Shown: positions 38,717 to 47,300 of the stretch, piece by piece | Layout: each line of letters begins with the position of its first letter | How positions within the stretch are numbered: position 1 is the first letter of the stretch | DNA from: Pseudomonas mosselii | GTDB lineage: Bacteria > Pseudomonadota > Gammaproteobacteria > Pseudomonadales > Pseudomonadaceae | Length of the DNA stretch: 64,000 bases | Assembly: GCF_005796105.1 (NCBI RefSeq) | Contig: NZ_VAUO01000008.1 | Coordinates: forward strand, 1 to 64,000 | Direction: 5' to 3' | Translations under genes and position numbers: made by a program | The notes under the pieces: model-generated | The model's input: only the letters and a program-made list of their open reading frames with translations | The model's database searches: none | What the model was told of the DNA's origin: nothing

Positions 38717-39037
38717 CGCGCCCTGCTCTGCTTTGGCTGACAGGCGCGGTCATTACTGAAACTTGCTGACGTATGTAACAAACCCCGAACTTTAAACAAT
38801 AAAGTTCGCGGACTCTTATTATCTAAGCATTTACAGAGCGCTCGAAAACATCATGGAATCAGCCAGTAGAACGTTCGCTGCCGATAATAAGACCGGCACT
38901 CGCCAGCGAACTGAAAACCGCCGGACATTTGGACAAGACCACCGATCGAACGATTGCGGCCCGACACTCGCGTACTCACCCGCCCCCGCGTGAGCCGGCT
39001 GTGTGTCGTGCCGCCTCCTGCGGCAGGAGCACAGCCA
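38717..39037 (+). promoter_or_regulatory. mgtA 5' leader with RBS-sequestering hairpin
   Basis: No credible gene in this stretch. A hairpin GAACTTTA / TAAAGTTC lies at 38789–38809. Immediately before mgtA, GGCTGTG (38997–39003) pairs with CACAGCC (39030–39036), and inside it CTCCTG (39015–39020) pairs with CAGGAG (39024–39029), so the Shine-Dalgarno site is buried in a stem ending at the start codon. This indicates post-transcriptional control of mgtA. Confidence 0.65.
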
Positions 39038-41728
39038 ATGACCGTAAAAGACCGCAACACCCAAACTCGCGAAACCTACGCTGCCCGCGAAGCACGTAAC
39101 GGACTTGCCGTCACCTTCGCCAACCTCGACGCCAGCGAACACGGCCTGACCGAGTATGAAGCCGCCAAGCGCCTGCAACGCGACGGTGCCAATCAGATCG
39201 CCCACGACAAACCCAAGCCTGCCTGGGTGCAACTGCTGCTGGCGCTGCACAATCCCTTCATCTATGTACTGCTGACGCTCGCCGCCATCAGTTTCGTGAC
39301 CGACTACTGGCTACCTTTGCAAGCGGGCCAACGGGACGATCTCGACCTCACCAAGGTGATCATCATCCTGAGCATGGTCAGCCTCAGCGGCCTGCTGCGT
39401 TTCTGGCAGGAATACCGCTCGGGCAAGGCCGCCGAAGCGCTCAAGGCGATGGTCCGCACCACCGCGACCGTACTGCGACGCGACAGCCACGATCAACCTG
39501 CCCGCCTGCGTGAAGTGCCGATGAGCGAACTGGTGGCCGGTGACATCGTGCAACTGGCTGCCGGCGACATGATCCCCGCCGACATCCGCCTGATCGAGTC
39601 CCGCGACCTGTTCATCAGCCAGGCCGTACTTACCGGCGAAGCGCTGCCGGTGGAAAAGTACGACACCCTCGGCCACGTCGCGCAGAAGTCCGCCGCCGAG
39701 CCGGCCAGCGACTCCGGCAACCTGCTGGACCTACCCAACATCGGCTTCATGGGCACCAACGTGGTGAGTGGGCGCGCCCGCGCCGTGGTGGTGGCGACCG
39801 GCAAGCGCACCTACTTCGGCACGCTGGCCAAAGCCCTCGCCAGCTCGCGCAGCCAAACAGCCTTCGACCGAGGGGTGAACAGTGTCAGCAGCCTGTTGAT
39901 TCGCTTCATGCTGGTGATGGTGCCGGTGGTGTTCGTGCTCAATGGCGTGGTCAAAGGTGATTGGGGCGATGCCTTCCTGTTCGCCCTGGCGGTGGCCGTG
40001 GGCCTGACCCCGGAGATGTTGCCCATGATCGTCAGCGCCAACCTGGCCAAAGGCGCCATCGCCATGGCCCGGCGTAAAGTGGTGGTCAAGCGCCTGAATG
40101 CCATCCAGAACTTCGGCTCGATGGACGTGCTGTGCACCGACAAGACCGGCACCCTGACCCAGGACCGCATCATCCTCGAACACCATGTCGACCCCAGTGG
40201 CCGCAGCTCTACGCACCTGCTGGCGCTGGCCTGGCTCAACAGCCACCACCAGAGCGGCGTGAAAAACCTCATGGACCAGGCCGTGCTGCGCTTTGCCGGC
40301 GAAAACCCCGAGTTCCAGCCGCCACATGCCTACACCAAGGTGGACGAGCTGCCCTTCGACTTCGTCCGCCGCCGCCTGTCGGTGATCGTCAAGGATGCCC
40401 TGGGCACGCACCTGTTGGTGAGCAAGGGCGCGGTCGAGGAAATGCTCGCCATCGCCACGCACCTCGAACAGGACGGCCAGCGCCTGCCACTGGACGAGGC
40501 CCGGCGCCAGCAGCTGCTGGCAACCGCCAGCCGCTACAACCAGGATGGTTTCCGCGTGTTGCTGGTGGGCACCCGGGAAATCCCCACCCAGCAACGCAAG
40601 ACGCAGTACCACACAGATGATGAACGTGAGCTGGTGATCCGTGGCCTGCTGACCTTCCTCGACCCGCCCAAGGAAACCGCAGGCCCCGCCATCGCAGCCC
40701 TGCGCGAGATGGGCGTGACGGTGAAAGTGCTCACCGGAGACAACCCGGTGGTCACCTGCAAGGTCTGCCGCGAGGTGGGCCTGGAGCCCGGCGAGGCCTT
40801 GCTCGGCCAGGACATCGAGCACCTGGACGACAGCCAACTGCGCGCGCAGGTCGAACAGCGCACGGTGTTCGCCAAACTCACGCCGCTGCAAAAATCGCGG
40901 GTGCTCAAAGCACTGCAAGCCAATGGTCATACCGTCGGTTTCCTCGGCGACGGCATCAACGACGCCCCGGCCCTGCGTGATGCCGACGTGGGTATTTCGG
41001 TGGACAGCGGCACCGACATCGCCAAGGAGTCAGCCGACATCATCCTGCTGGAAAAAAGCCTGATGGTGCTCGAAGAAGGCGTGCTCAAAGGCCGCGAAAC
41101 CTTCGGCAACATCATGAAGTACCTGTGCATGACCGCCAGCTCGAACTTCGGCAACGTGTTCTCGGTGCTGGTGGCCAGCGCGTTCATCCCGTTCATGCCG
41201 ATGTTGGCGATCCACCTGCTGCTGCAAAACCTGATGTACGACTTCTCCCAGCTGTCGCTGCCCTGGGACCGCCTGGACAAGGAATTCCTGCGCGCACCGC
41301 GCAAATGGGACGCTCGCAACATTGGCCGCTTCATGCTGTGGATCGGGCCCACCTCGTCGATCTTCGACATCACCACCTTCGCCCTGATGTGGTACGTCTT
41401 CGCTGCCAACAGCGTGGAAATGCAGGCGCTGTTCCAGTCTGGCTGGTTCATCGAGGGGCTGCTGTCGCAGACGCTGGTGGTGCATATGCTGCGCACCCGC
41501 AAGGTACCGTTCTTCCAGAGCACTGCCGCGCTGCCGGTGATTCTCGCCACGGGGCTGGTGATGTGCCTGGGCATCTACATCCCGTTCTCGCCGCTGGGGG
41601 CGATGGTCGGACTGGTGCCACTGCCGTGGGACTACTTCCCTTGGCTGGCCGCCACCTTGCTGGGGTACTGCCTGGTGGCCCAAGGCATGAAGAGCCTGTA
41701 CATCCGCCGGTTCGGCCAGTGGTTCTGA
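39038..41728 (+). CDS. mgtA: Magnesium-translocating P-type ATPase (MgtA/MgtB)
   Basis: Inner-membrane Mg2+ importer, 896 aa, class IIIB P-type ATPase. N-domain; LTGEALPVEKYD (actuator TGE); phosphorylation motif CTDKTGTLTQ with Asp368; LTGDNPVVTCKVC; hinge FLGDGINDAPALRDADVGI; C-terminal membrane helices. The start after GCAGGAG (39038) was preferred to an in-frame ATG at 38954, which lies inside the leader structure. Sits between ubiK and comM. Confidence 0.94.
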   Translation: MTVKDRNTQTRETYAAREARNGLAVTFANLDASEHGLTEYEAAKRLQRDGANQIAHDKPKPAWVQLLLALHNPFIYVLLTLAAISFVTDYWLPLQAGQRDDLDLTKVIIILSMVSLSGLLRFWQEYRSGKAAEALKAMVRTTATVLRRDSHDQPARLREVPMSELVAGDIVQLAAGDMIPADIRLIESRDLFISQAVLTGEALPVEKYDTLGHVAQKSAAEPASDSGNLLDLPNIGFMGTNVVSGRARAVVVATGKRTYFGTLAKALASSRSQTAFDRGVNSVSSLLIRFMLVMVPVVFVLNGVVKGDWGDAFLFALAVAVGLTPEMLPMIVSANLAKGAIAMARRKVVVKRLNAIQNFGSMDVLCTDKTGTLTQDRIILEHHVDPSGRSSTHLLALAWLNSHHQSGVKNLMDQAVLRFAGENPEFQPPHAYTKVDELPFDFVRRRLSVIVKDALGTHLLVSKGAVEEMLAIATHLEQDGQRLPLDEARRQQLLATASRYNQDGFRVLLVGTREIPTQQRKTQYHTDDERELVIRGLLTFLDPPKETAGPAIAALREMGVTVKVLTGDNPVVTCKVCREVGLEPGEALLGQDIEHLDDSQLRAQVEQRTVFAKLTPLQKSRVLKALQANGHTVGFLGDGINDAPALRDADVGISVDSGTDIAKESADIILLEKSLMVLEEGVLKGRETFGNIMKYLCMTASSNFGNVFSVLVASAFIPFMPMLAIHLLLQNLMYDFSQLSLPWDRLDKEFLRAPRKWDARNIGRFMLWIGPTSSIFDITTFALMWYVFAANSVEMQALFQSGWFIEGLLSQTLVVHMLRTRKVPFFQSTAALPVILATGLVMCLGIYIPFSPLGAMVGLVPLPWDYFPWLAATLLGYCLVAQGMKSLYIRRFGQWF

Positions 41729-41846
41729 CCTAGCGCTCGTTGCAGCAGGCGTGCAGGGATGCCGCCGCGCTGCCGATCCGATCACCGGCAAAACCTCGAT
41801 GCACTTTTTCAGGCGGCGTGCCACACCGGCCAACTACGCTTCGCCA

Positions 41847-41868
41847 AGCCGCAGGATGCGGCTTTTTT
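41847..41868 (+). terminator. mgtA terminator
   Basis: AGCCGCA (41847–41853), GGA loop, TGCGGCT (41857–41863), then TTTTT. Located between mgtA and comM. Confidence 0.88.
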
Positions 41869-41889
41869 CTGGCAAACCCCGGAGTGCCC

Positions 41890-42533
41890 ATGTCCCTTGC
41901 CCTCGTTCACAGCCGCGCCCAGGTCGGTGTGCTGGCCCCCGCTGTCAGCGTCGAAACCCACCTGGCCAACGGCCTGCCCTCACTCACCCTGGTTGGCTTG
42001 CCCGAGGCCACAGTCAAGGAAAGCAAGGACCGGGTGCGCAGCGCCATCGTCAACGCCGGGCTGGACTACCCCGCCCGGCGCATCACCCAGAACCTCGCCC
42101 CCGCCGACCTGCCCAAGGACGGTGGGCGCTACGACCTGGCGATTGCCTTGGGCATCCTCGCGGCTAACGGTCAGGTGCCGGTGGCCACACTAGACGACAT
42201 CGAATGCCTGGGCGAGCTGGCGTTGTCCGGTGCGTTGCGCCCCGTGCAGGGCGTACTACCCGCCGCACTGGCGGCGCGCGATGCCGGGCGGGCGCTGGTG
42301 GTGCCACGGGAAAACGCCGAGGAGGCCAGCTTGGCCAGCGGGTTGGTGGTGTACGCCGTGGGCCATCTGCAAGAACTGGTGGCGCACCTGAGCGGGCAAT
42401 TGCCGCTGGCGCCGTATGCGGCCAATGGCCTGTTGCTGGAGCAACGCCCCTACCCCGACCTGAGCGAAGTGCAAGGCCAGGTGGCCGCCAAGCGCGCGCT
42501 GTTGGTGGCTGCGGCCGGAGCGCACAACCTGCT
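41890..42533 (+). pseudogene. comM: comM (yifB) 5' fragment, interrupted by a serine-recombinase element
   Basis: Encodes the first 215 aa of ComM, the helicase that promotes branch migration in natural transformation: SLALVHSRAQVGVLAPAVSV, NGLPSLTLVGLPEATVKESK, RRITQNLAPADLPKDGGRYDL and the start of the Lon-like/AAA junction ending AAGAHNLL. At 42533 the sequence changes to the element. The frame stays open into the recombinase, making a comM'–recombinase fusion of 797 aa. The next ComM segment is at 49887. Confidence 0.93.
42524..42533 (+). other. attL core of serine-recombinase element
   Basis: Direct repeat ACAACCTGCT, identical to 49887–49896. Joining the flanks at one copy restores ComM …GAHNLLFTGPPGTGKT…, so this is the attachment core. 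Confidence 0.85.
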
Positions 42534-42576
42534 TAGATTGTGTAATAATGCACCAAAACCACAACGAGCATCCCCA

Positions 42577-44283
42577 ATGAAGCCCAAGGCGTACAGCTAC
42601 ATTCGTTTCAGCAGCCCTGAGCAAGCGAAGGGGGATAGCTACCGGCGCCAGCGAGCAGCGGCGTTAAAGTACTGTGCGGAAAATGGCCTAGAGCTGGCCG
42701 ATACCAAGGAGTACAGATTCTTTGATTCTGGAAGGTCCGCTTACACGGGCAAACACATCAGTGACGAAGGCGAGTTCGGCCGTTTCCTGAGTCTGGTTAA
42801 AGAGGACCGGATCAAGCCCGGCTCGTTCCTGCTTGTCGAGTCACTGGATCGGCTATCTCGTGACAAGGTGAACATTGCCCTGGGACAGCTCCTCAATCTG
42901 CTGGGGACTGGTATCAAGGTTGTGACCCTATCGGATAAACGAACCTATTCAAACGACTCTCCTGATCTGGCAACCGAATTGATTGTCAGCATTGCCGTGA
43001 TGATGCGGGCACACAATGAGTCGAGCGAGAAAGGAAACCGGGTAGCAGAGGCTTGGCGAAAGAAGCGGGAGCTTGCACGATCGGATAAGACCCCAAACGG
43101 GGCTGCGTGCCCCTATTGGTTGAAGCTCGTTGACGGAGCTCATCAGCCCGTTCAAGAGCGTGTCGATGTGATCCGCCGGATCTTCGATATGACAATCGCG
43201 GGTTACGGCCAAACAGCGATTTCTCGAAAACTTAACGAAGATGGGATTCCAGTCTTCGGAAGCACGCGTTCGACGAGGGAAAAACCAAGGAACAAGAGCG
43301 GCTTGTGGGGCACTAGCTCTGTACAAAAAATCCTACAGAACCGAGCGCTGCTGGGCGAGTACCAGCCGACGCACTTAATAGGGCGCGTCCGGCAAAACGA
43401 CGGCGACCCCATCCAAGGCTACTATCCGGAAGTCATCACCCAAGATGTGTTCTTGCAAGCGAAGGCTGCACGAGCACAACGGCAAACCAGCGGATCTACC
43501 AAGCAGTCGAGGAACTTCAACATTTGGCAGGGCATTGCCAAGTGCCAGCTCTGTGGCGATGCGATGCACTTGATCAACAAGGGACGGCCACCAAAGGGTT
43601 ACACCTACCTGCAATGCTACTCAACCAAAAAGGGCAAGTGCGGTAACGGCAGCATCCGAATCGAACAGACTGAAGCCGTCTTCAAGGAAATCTTAACCAA
43701 CGTGGACAGCATGTCGCTGATTCACGGACGAAGTGCCGAGGTACGCAAAAACCTAGAGGTCGAAGAAGGCAAGCTGGCGTTGATAGCCAACAAGCTTGAG
43801 CAAGCAATCGAAGCGCATACTGCCTACCCCTCGCTGAGTGGCGCCAAGCTGCTTCACGACTTGGAAGAAGAACACACCAAAATATTGGCTGCACGAGATG
43901 ACCTGAGAGGGCAGCTGGCGTCGCATCGAGTTATCAACAAGGACGACTATTTCGAGCAACTTGATCTTGTAACCTACGAACGCAGGGCAGCTGCCAACGG
44001 CCTGCTAAAGCGACTGGGTATTCAGGTGCAGCTCAAACGCGATAACCCGAGCCGCTTCCAGTGCCGTGTGCTGGACAAGTCTGACGAAGCAACCACTGAC
44101 GAAATACAGCAGATACTGTTCGGTGTCTTGTACGAAGACGGAAAGGTAACCACCCAAGCCCTAGACCCTGATATCTTCAATAGACAGGTCGAGCAAGGTG
44201 TAATCAGCTCCATTGCAGCCATCCGCGAACAGGAAGAAGATGGCGTCGGCTGGCAGTGGTTTAGCGGTAAACTGACACGATAA
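42577..44283 (+). CDS. Large serine recombinase (integrase of the element)
   Basis: 568 aa from ATG 42577 (poor ribosome site); in frame with the comM fragment, so it may be made instead as a ComM fusion. Resolvase catalytic domain YSYIRFSSPEQAKGDSYRRQ (catalytic Ser12) with LVESLDRLSRD; recombinase domain (GQTAISRKLNEDGIP, WGTSSVQKILQNRALLGEYQ); zinc ribbon CQLCGDAMHL…CYSTKKGKCGNG; C-terminal coiled coil (about 385–440). All parts are complete. It inserts at comM and presumably excises with a partner factor. Confidence 0.95.
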   Translation: MKPKAYSYIRFSSPEQAKGDSYRRQRAAALKYCAENGLELADTKEYRFFDSGRSAYTGKHISDEGEFGRFLSLVKEDRIKPGSFLLVESLDRLSRDKVNIALGQLLNLLGTGIKVVTLSDKRTYSNDSPDLATELIVSIAVMMRAHNESSEKGNRVAEAWRKKRELARSDKTPNGAACPYWLKLVDGAHQPVQERVDVIRRIFDMTIAGYGQTAISRKLNEDGIPVFGSTRSTREKPRNKSGLWGTSSVQKILQNRALLGEYQPTHLIGRVRQNDGDPIQGYYPEVITQDVFLQAKAARAQRQTSGSTKQSRNFNIWQGIAKCQLCGDAMHLINKGRPPKGYTYLQCYSTKKGKCGNGSIRIEQTEAVFKEILTNVDSMSLIHGRSAEVRKNLEVEEGKLALIANKLEQAIEAHTAYPSLSGAKLLHDLEEEHTKILAARDDLRGQLASHRVINKDDYFEQLDLVTYERRAAANGLLKRLGIQVQLKRDNPSRFQCRVLDKSDEATTDEIQQILFGVLYEDGKVTTQALDPDIFNRQVEQGVISSIAAIREQEEDGVGWQWFSGKLTR

Positions 44284-44478
44284 TGGTTTGGGCAGAGGAA
44301 AGTACCAACACACAACAGGGCAGAGCTTGCCCTTCCCTAACGCTGCTCGGTGGCCGACAAATATCACCAATACATTAGGGCGGGAAGATTGAACCAAATG
44401 TGGGTCGGTGCCTAACCCCTGCGTCTGCTTGCAGCCAGCCCACCCAGCACTTCTACCGAATATCGCTGGCACGAAAAA

Positions 44479-44495
44479 GCCGCCTTGATGGCGGC
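44479..44495 (-). terminator. Terminator of the resolvase operon
   Basis: GCCGCC / GGCGGC with TTGAT loop; on the minus strand a run of T follows (AAAAA at 44474–44478 on +). Overlaps the stop codon of the small gene. Confidence 0.75.
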
Positions 44496-44701
44496 TAAGA
44501 GCGTAAGCGTTTGATGGCTGACCCAATGGCTTCCGCGTTCGTATCGAGCGTCTGAAGGGCTCCCAGCACATTATGGTGGATGTGTGTCGAGCCACGCTGG
44601 CTGATCCATAACGAGACTTCTTCCAGAGCCGCCCTTATGGCGATCTGGTTTAGCATCAGAAGTTCAAGCGTGTCGGCGGTAGTAGCGGCCTTCTCATCCA
44701 T
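44495..44701 (-). CDS. Small hypothetical protein next to resolvase
   Basis: 68 aa, helical (LELLMLNQIAIRAALEEVSL, ALQTLDTNAEAIGSAIKRL). 14 bp after the resolvase gene and closed by a terminator, so it is its operon partner. No family recognised. Confidence 0.55.
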   Translation of the reverse strand: MDEKAATTADTLELLMLNQIAIRAALEEVSLWISQRGSTHIHHNVLGALQTLDTNAEAIGSAIKRLRS

Positions 44702-44715
44702 GTCGAGCGTCCTAT

Positions 44716-45345
44716 CTACGTAGTGGGGTTCTGCAAAAGCTCTCGCTTGATACGGTATACCGTGGCTACGCCTACATCCGCAATCTTGGCAATCTCTTCA
44801 ATCTTGAAGCCATCCCGCTTCAGCAGGTCGGCCACCTTGTTCCACATCTTCTGATCTCGCCCCTTGCCGCCTACCTTTTCGCCACGAGCACGTTTCTTGT
44901 CTAGTCCCTGCTTGATTCGTTCAACCCGCTTCTCCTGGTCCAGGCGTGCCATAGTTGCCATCAAGTCGATCAGCATGCTGTTGATCACCTGCATCACCTG
45001 CCCCGTGATCCCTTTGTCGTTGACGAGCATATGGCTTGTGGGCAGATCGGCCACTACCAGTCGCAAGCGCTTGGATTCAATCACGCCCTTCAGGTGCGAC
45101 CAGTCTTCCTGTGAAAGGCGGGATAGGCGATCAACCGACTCGACCAGCAATACGTCACCAGCAGAGGCGGTGTCCAGCAGGCGAGATAGTTCAGGGCGCT
45201 CCAGCTTTGTACCGCTCACGTTCTCTGCATAGATGCCAGCCACTTCCAGGCTGTTGTTCTTGGCGAAGTCCAGAAGTAGTTGCTTGGCTCGTTCTGCATC
45301 TTGATCTTTGGTGGATGCACGGAGGTAGAGATGGGCGTTGATCAT
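44716..45345 (-). CDS. Serine resolvase/invertase
   Basis: 209 aa. Catalytic domain with YLRASTKDQDAERAKQ (Ser11), GTKLERPELSRLLD and LLVESVDRLSRLSQEDW; C-terminal helix-turn-helix FKIEEIAKIADVGVATVYRI. Tn3-type size, distinct from the large recombinase of the same element. A palindrome upstream (45399–45425) may be part of its target site. Confidence 0.93.
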   Translation of the reverse strand: MINAHLYLRASTKDQDAERAKQLLLDFAKNNSLEVAGIYAENVSGTKLERPELSRLLDTASAGDVLLVESVDRLSRLSQEDWSHLKGVIESKRLRLVVADLPTSHMLVNDKGITGQVMQVINSMLIDLMATMARLDQEKRVERIKQGLDKKRARGEKVGGKGRDQKMWNKVADLLKRDGFKIEEIAKIADVGVATVYRIKRELLQNPTT

Positions 45346-45753
45346 GGATATTATCCTTTGTCCAAGATTCCTATGGACTAATGATAATCTATCGGTTGCC
45401 TATGTTTCAACTGTTGAATGATAGGTTCGGGTGTGGAGTTATCAGCGTCTCGGATAGCTCTACTCATTTGATAGGGCCCTGTCGAGCAAAGCACCATGCC
45501 ACGAGCGGGGTTATGTCAGTGGCTGCTATCGAACAAAGCAGCCTTCATCAACGAGAGCTATCGGCCAAAAGCTGCCAGTCATGGGACCTCCCGCCCCAGG
45601 GCTATCCCGCAATGGCAGTCAGCCTCCGCCTATGCTGTGGCTGATATACAAATTGTTAGAGCGGTGCTAGCCTCCCCATATAACAATAAGAGCCTTCCTC
45701 CTATTTGCAGCACTCTTTAGCCTGCCTAGCTAGGAGCGCAAATTCTCAAAATC
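45346..45753. other. Non-coding stretch with resolvase-site-like palindrome and repeat remnant
   Basis: Imperfect palindrome CCTAT…ATAGG with centre TTCAACTGTTGAA at 45399–45425 upstream of the resolvase, a likely recombination or operator site. Further on (about 45511–45590) lies a degraded GGCCAAAAGCTGCCAGTC-type repeat. No gene seen. Confidence 0.55.
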
Positions 45754-46188
45754 CTAGACTTTGAGCTTTCCGCTGAGCCACCAGTCTAGGTAGACAGGCA
45801 GAGACGTAGCAGCCCACGTTCGGCTATCGTCCTCATGGCTCCAAACGAACACGTCATTCCTACGTATGATTCCTGCTTGAATAGAAAAGGCGAATTGATC
45901 GCCGTTTCCAGCATCAGCAAAGAAGAGAAGACAATCAAACGGCATGTACAACTCTTTGAACTCGGTATTTTTTCTAAAACTCAGGTTATCTTCAATTATG
46001 CGGTTGAGCGACCAGACAAGACCGAGACCATACTCACCTTCGAGGCCGTCGGACTCTAGTAGAAGATTTTGTAGGTCACTTGGGAATCTGACGCCAATAG
46101 CCTTTTCAGCGGTTTGAATGGCTTCTTCAGATGCGCCGCTGCTAGTGGTTATGGCGCCACTGTGTCTTTCGAAAAGCTCCTGCCACAT
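45754..46188 (-). CDS. SMI1/KNR4 (SUKH) family protein, immunity-like
   Basis: 144 aa. SUKH-fold signature AIQTAEKAIGVRFPSDLQNLL, LLESDGLEGEYG, FKELYMPFDCLLFFADAGNG and DVFVWSHEDDSRTWAATSL. SUKH proteins are often immunity proteins for polymorphic (CDI, Rhs) toxins. No toxin is next to it, so it is an orphan; it could protect against toxins of other strains. Confidence 0.85.
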   Translation of the reverse strand: MWQELFERHSGAITTSSGASEEAIQTAEKAIGVRFPSDLQNLLLESDGLEGEYGLGLVWSLNRIIEDNLSFRKNTEFKELYMPFDCLLFFADAGNGDQFAFSIQAGIIRRNDVFVWSHEDDSRTWAATSLPVYLDWWLSGKLKV

Positions 46189-46598
46189 TTTATCAATTCC
46201 ATGTGATGCCTACTTCAATGCGCTCCGCGAAGCGAGAGCTGTGTGAGGGAGTTATACACTGAATAGCCCCCTATTTCGTAGATGCACCGGTCATCAAGAC
46301 TGTCCGCTTCTGGCCGATTCCTGCCCTTCACGAATGGGTCGATAGCTGCCGGTCGCGGTGCGAACCCTGCGCCGTGTCTCGGGGTAAAAGCTCACCAACA
46401 ATGCCTCAAGCTGTATAAGCCATGTATTTTGTATGGTTTTTTTCGGCGATGGCCCACTCTGCTTAACCCGTGTGCGGCGAACCCCAATGTTTCCTGGGCT
46501 CCGGACGAGTGCAGTAGCTCAAGGACTGCGATGACGACGAGCAGGAGAGTAGTTGTGCATTGGTTTAGGCAATAGATAGCCGAGCCAGAGTTTCCCGC
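46189..46598. repeat. Non-coding stretch with degraded intergenic repeat
   Basis: About 46296–46360 contains CCGCTTCTGGCCGATTCCTG and GATAGCTGCCGGTCGCGG, the remains of a repeat also visible near 45511, 59617 and 63789. Short open frames here have no coding character. Confidence 0.5.
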
Positions 46599-46829
46599 TC
46601 ACATTCCCTCGAACAGAGCTGAGATGGACACGCCCAGGGCGTCAGCCAGTACCTTGATGGCGTTGATGGACGGGTTCGCACCGCCCGTCTCTATGCGGGA
46701 CATGTAGGTCCTGGCGAAGCCGCATCGATCTGCAAACGCTTCCTGGCTCATGCCCATGGCAAGCCGCAGCTCCCGAACTCGGATGCCGAATTGATGCTGA
46801 AGCGCTGGGGAGGGAGGTGGTGCAGGCAT
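46599..46829 (-). CDS. XRE-family transcription regulator, small
   Basis: 76 aa, one helix-turn-helix of the Cro/C1 type: FGIRVRELRLAMGMSQEAFA, TYMSRIETGGANPSINAIKV, LADALGVSISALFEG. Divergent from the next gene; direct repeats between them could be its operator. Confidence 0.9.
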   Translation of the reverse strand: MPAPPPSPALQHQFGIRVRELRLAMGMSQEAFADRCGFARTYMSRIETGGANPSINAIKVLADALGVSISALFEGM

Positions 46830-46854
46830 TCCCCAATGCTGGGTTCATGTGATG

Positions 46855-46878
46855 TAATCGTGAACACACTAATCGTGA
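46855..46878. promoter_or_regulatory. Direct-repeat operator candidate
   Basis: TAATCGTGA occurs at 46855–46863 and 46870–46878, 15 bp apart, flanked by GATGT and ACATC which are inverted. It lies between the divergent XRE gene and the gene at 46921. Confidence 0.5.
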
Positions 46879-46920
46879 CATCCGAGGGTTGGCCCCGCTG
46901 ATGTCCAAAGGATCGAGGCT

Positions 46921-47265
46921 ATGACCGAATTGGCTACACAATCCCCTACATCCCCCGCTGCGGTGTTCTTCAAGCCAGAAGCCATGGCGCACTTAGTCAG
47001 GTTGGTGCTCACGGATCGTTCTGCTGCTGCAACCCTGATTGCTCTTTGGTCGAACGTGGGAGAGGGTGGGACAGTGCGTGTGACACAAGCAGCCATCGCC
47101 CATGAGTGCGACATCACCCTACGCAGGCTCTCTAAGGACCTCGCCTATCTTGTTGATGGCGCTTGGATCGAGTTGGTGGAGGTGAGCTTCGAACCGGGTG
47201 GTCCGCTTGTATGCGTCGTTAACAAGTCCATCCTTCAGATGATGAAGCCCGAAGAGCTGGCTTGA
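46921..47265 (+). CDS. Hypothetical winged-helix-like protein
   Basis: 114 aa, unknown. The part VTQAAIAHECDITLRRLSKDLAYLVDGAWIELV looks like a winged helix-turn-helix with a beta wing, as in plasmid/phage replication or regulatory proteins. Divergent from the XRE gene, so it may be under its control. Confidence 0.65.
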   Translation: MTELATQSPTSPAAVFFKPEAMAHLVRLVLTDRSAAATLIALWSNVGEGGTVRVTQAAIAHECDITLRRLSKDLAYLVDGAWIELVEVSFEPGGPLVCVVNKSILQMMKPEELA

Positions 47266-47300
47266 CGGTGCTGCTGGGCTGAGCAGGGCTAGTCTTTGGT

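Noticed and set aside
38083..39037. M-box (ykoK) magnesium riboswitch
   Set aside because: The leader has hairpins but not the conserved M-box core that I would recognise; a covariance search would decide.
39731..40930. 399-aa minus open frame
   Set aside because: Antisense to mgtA catalytic domain.
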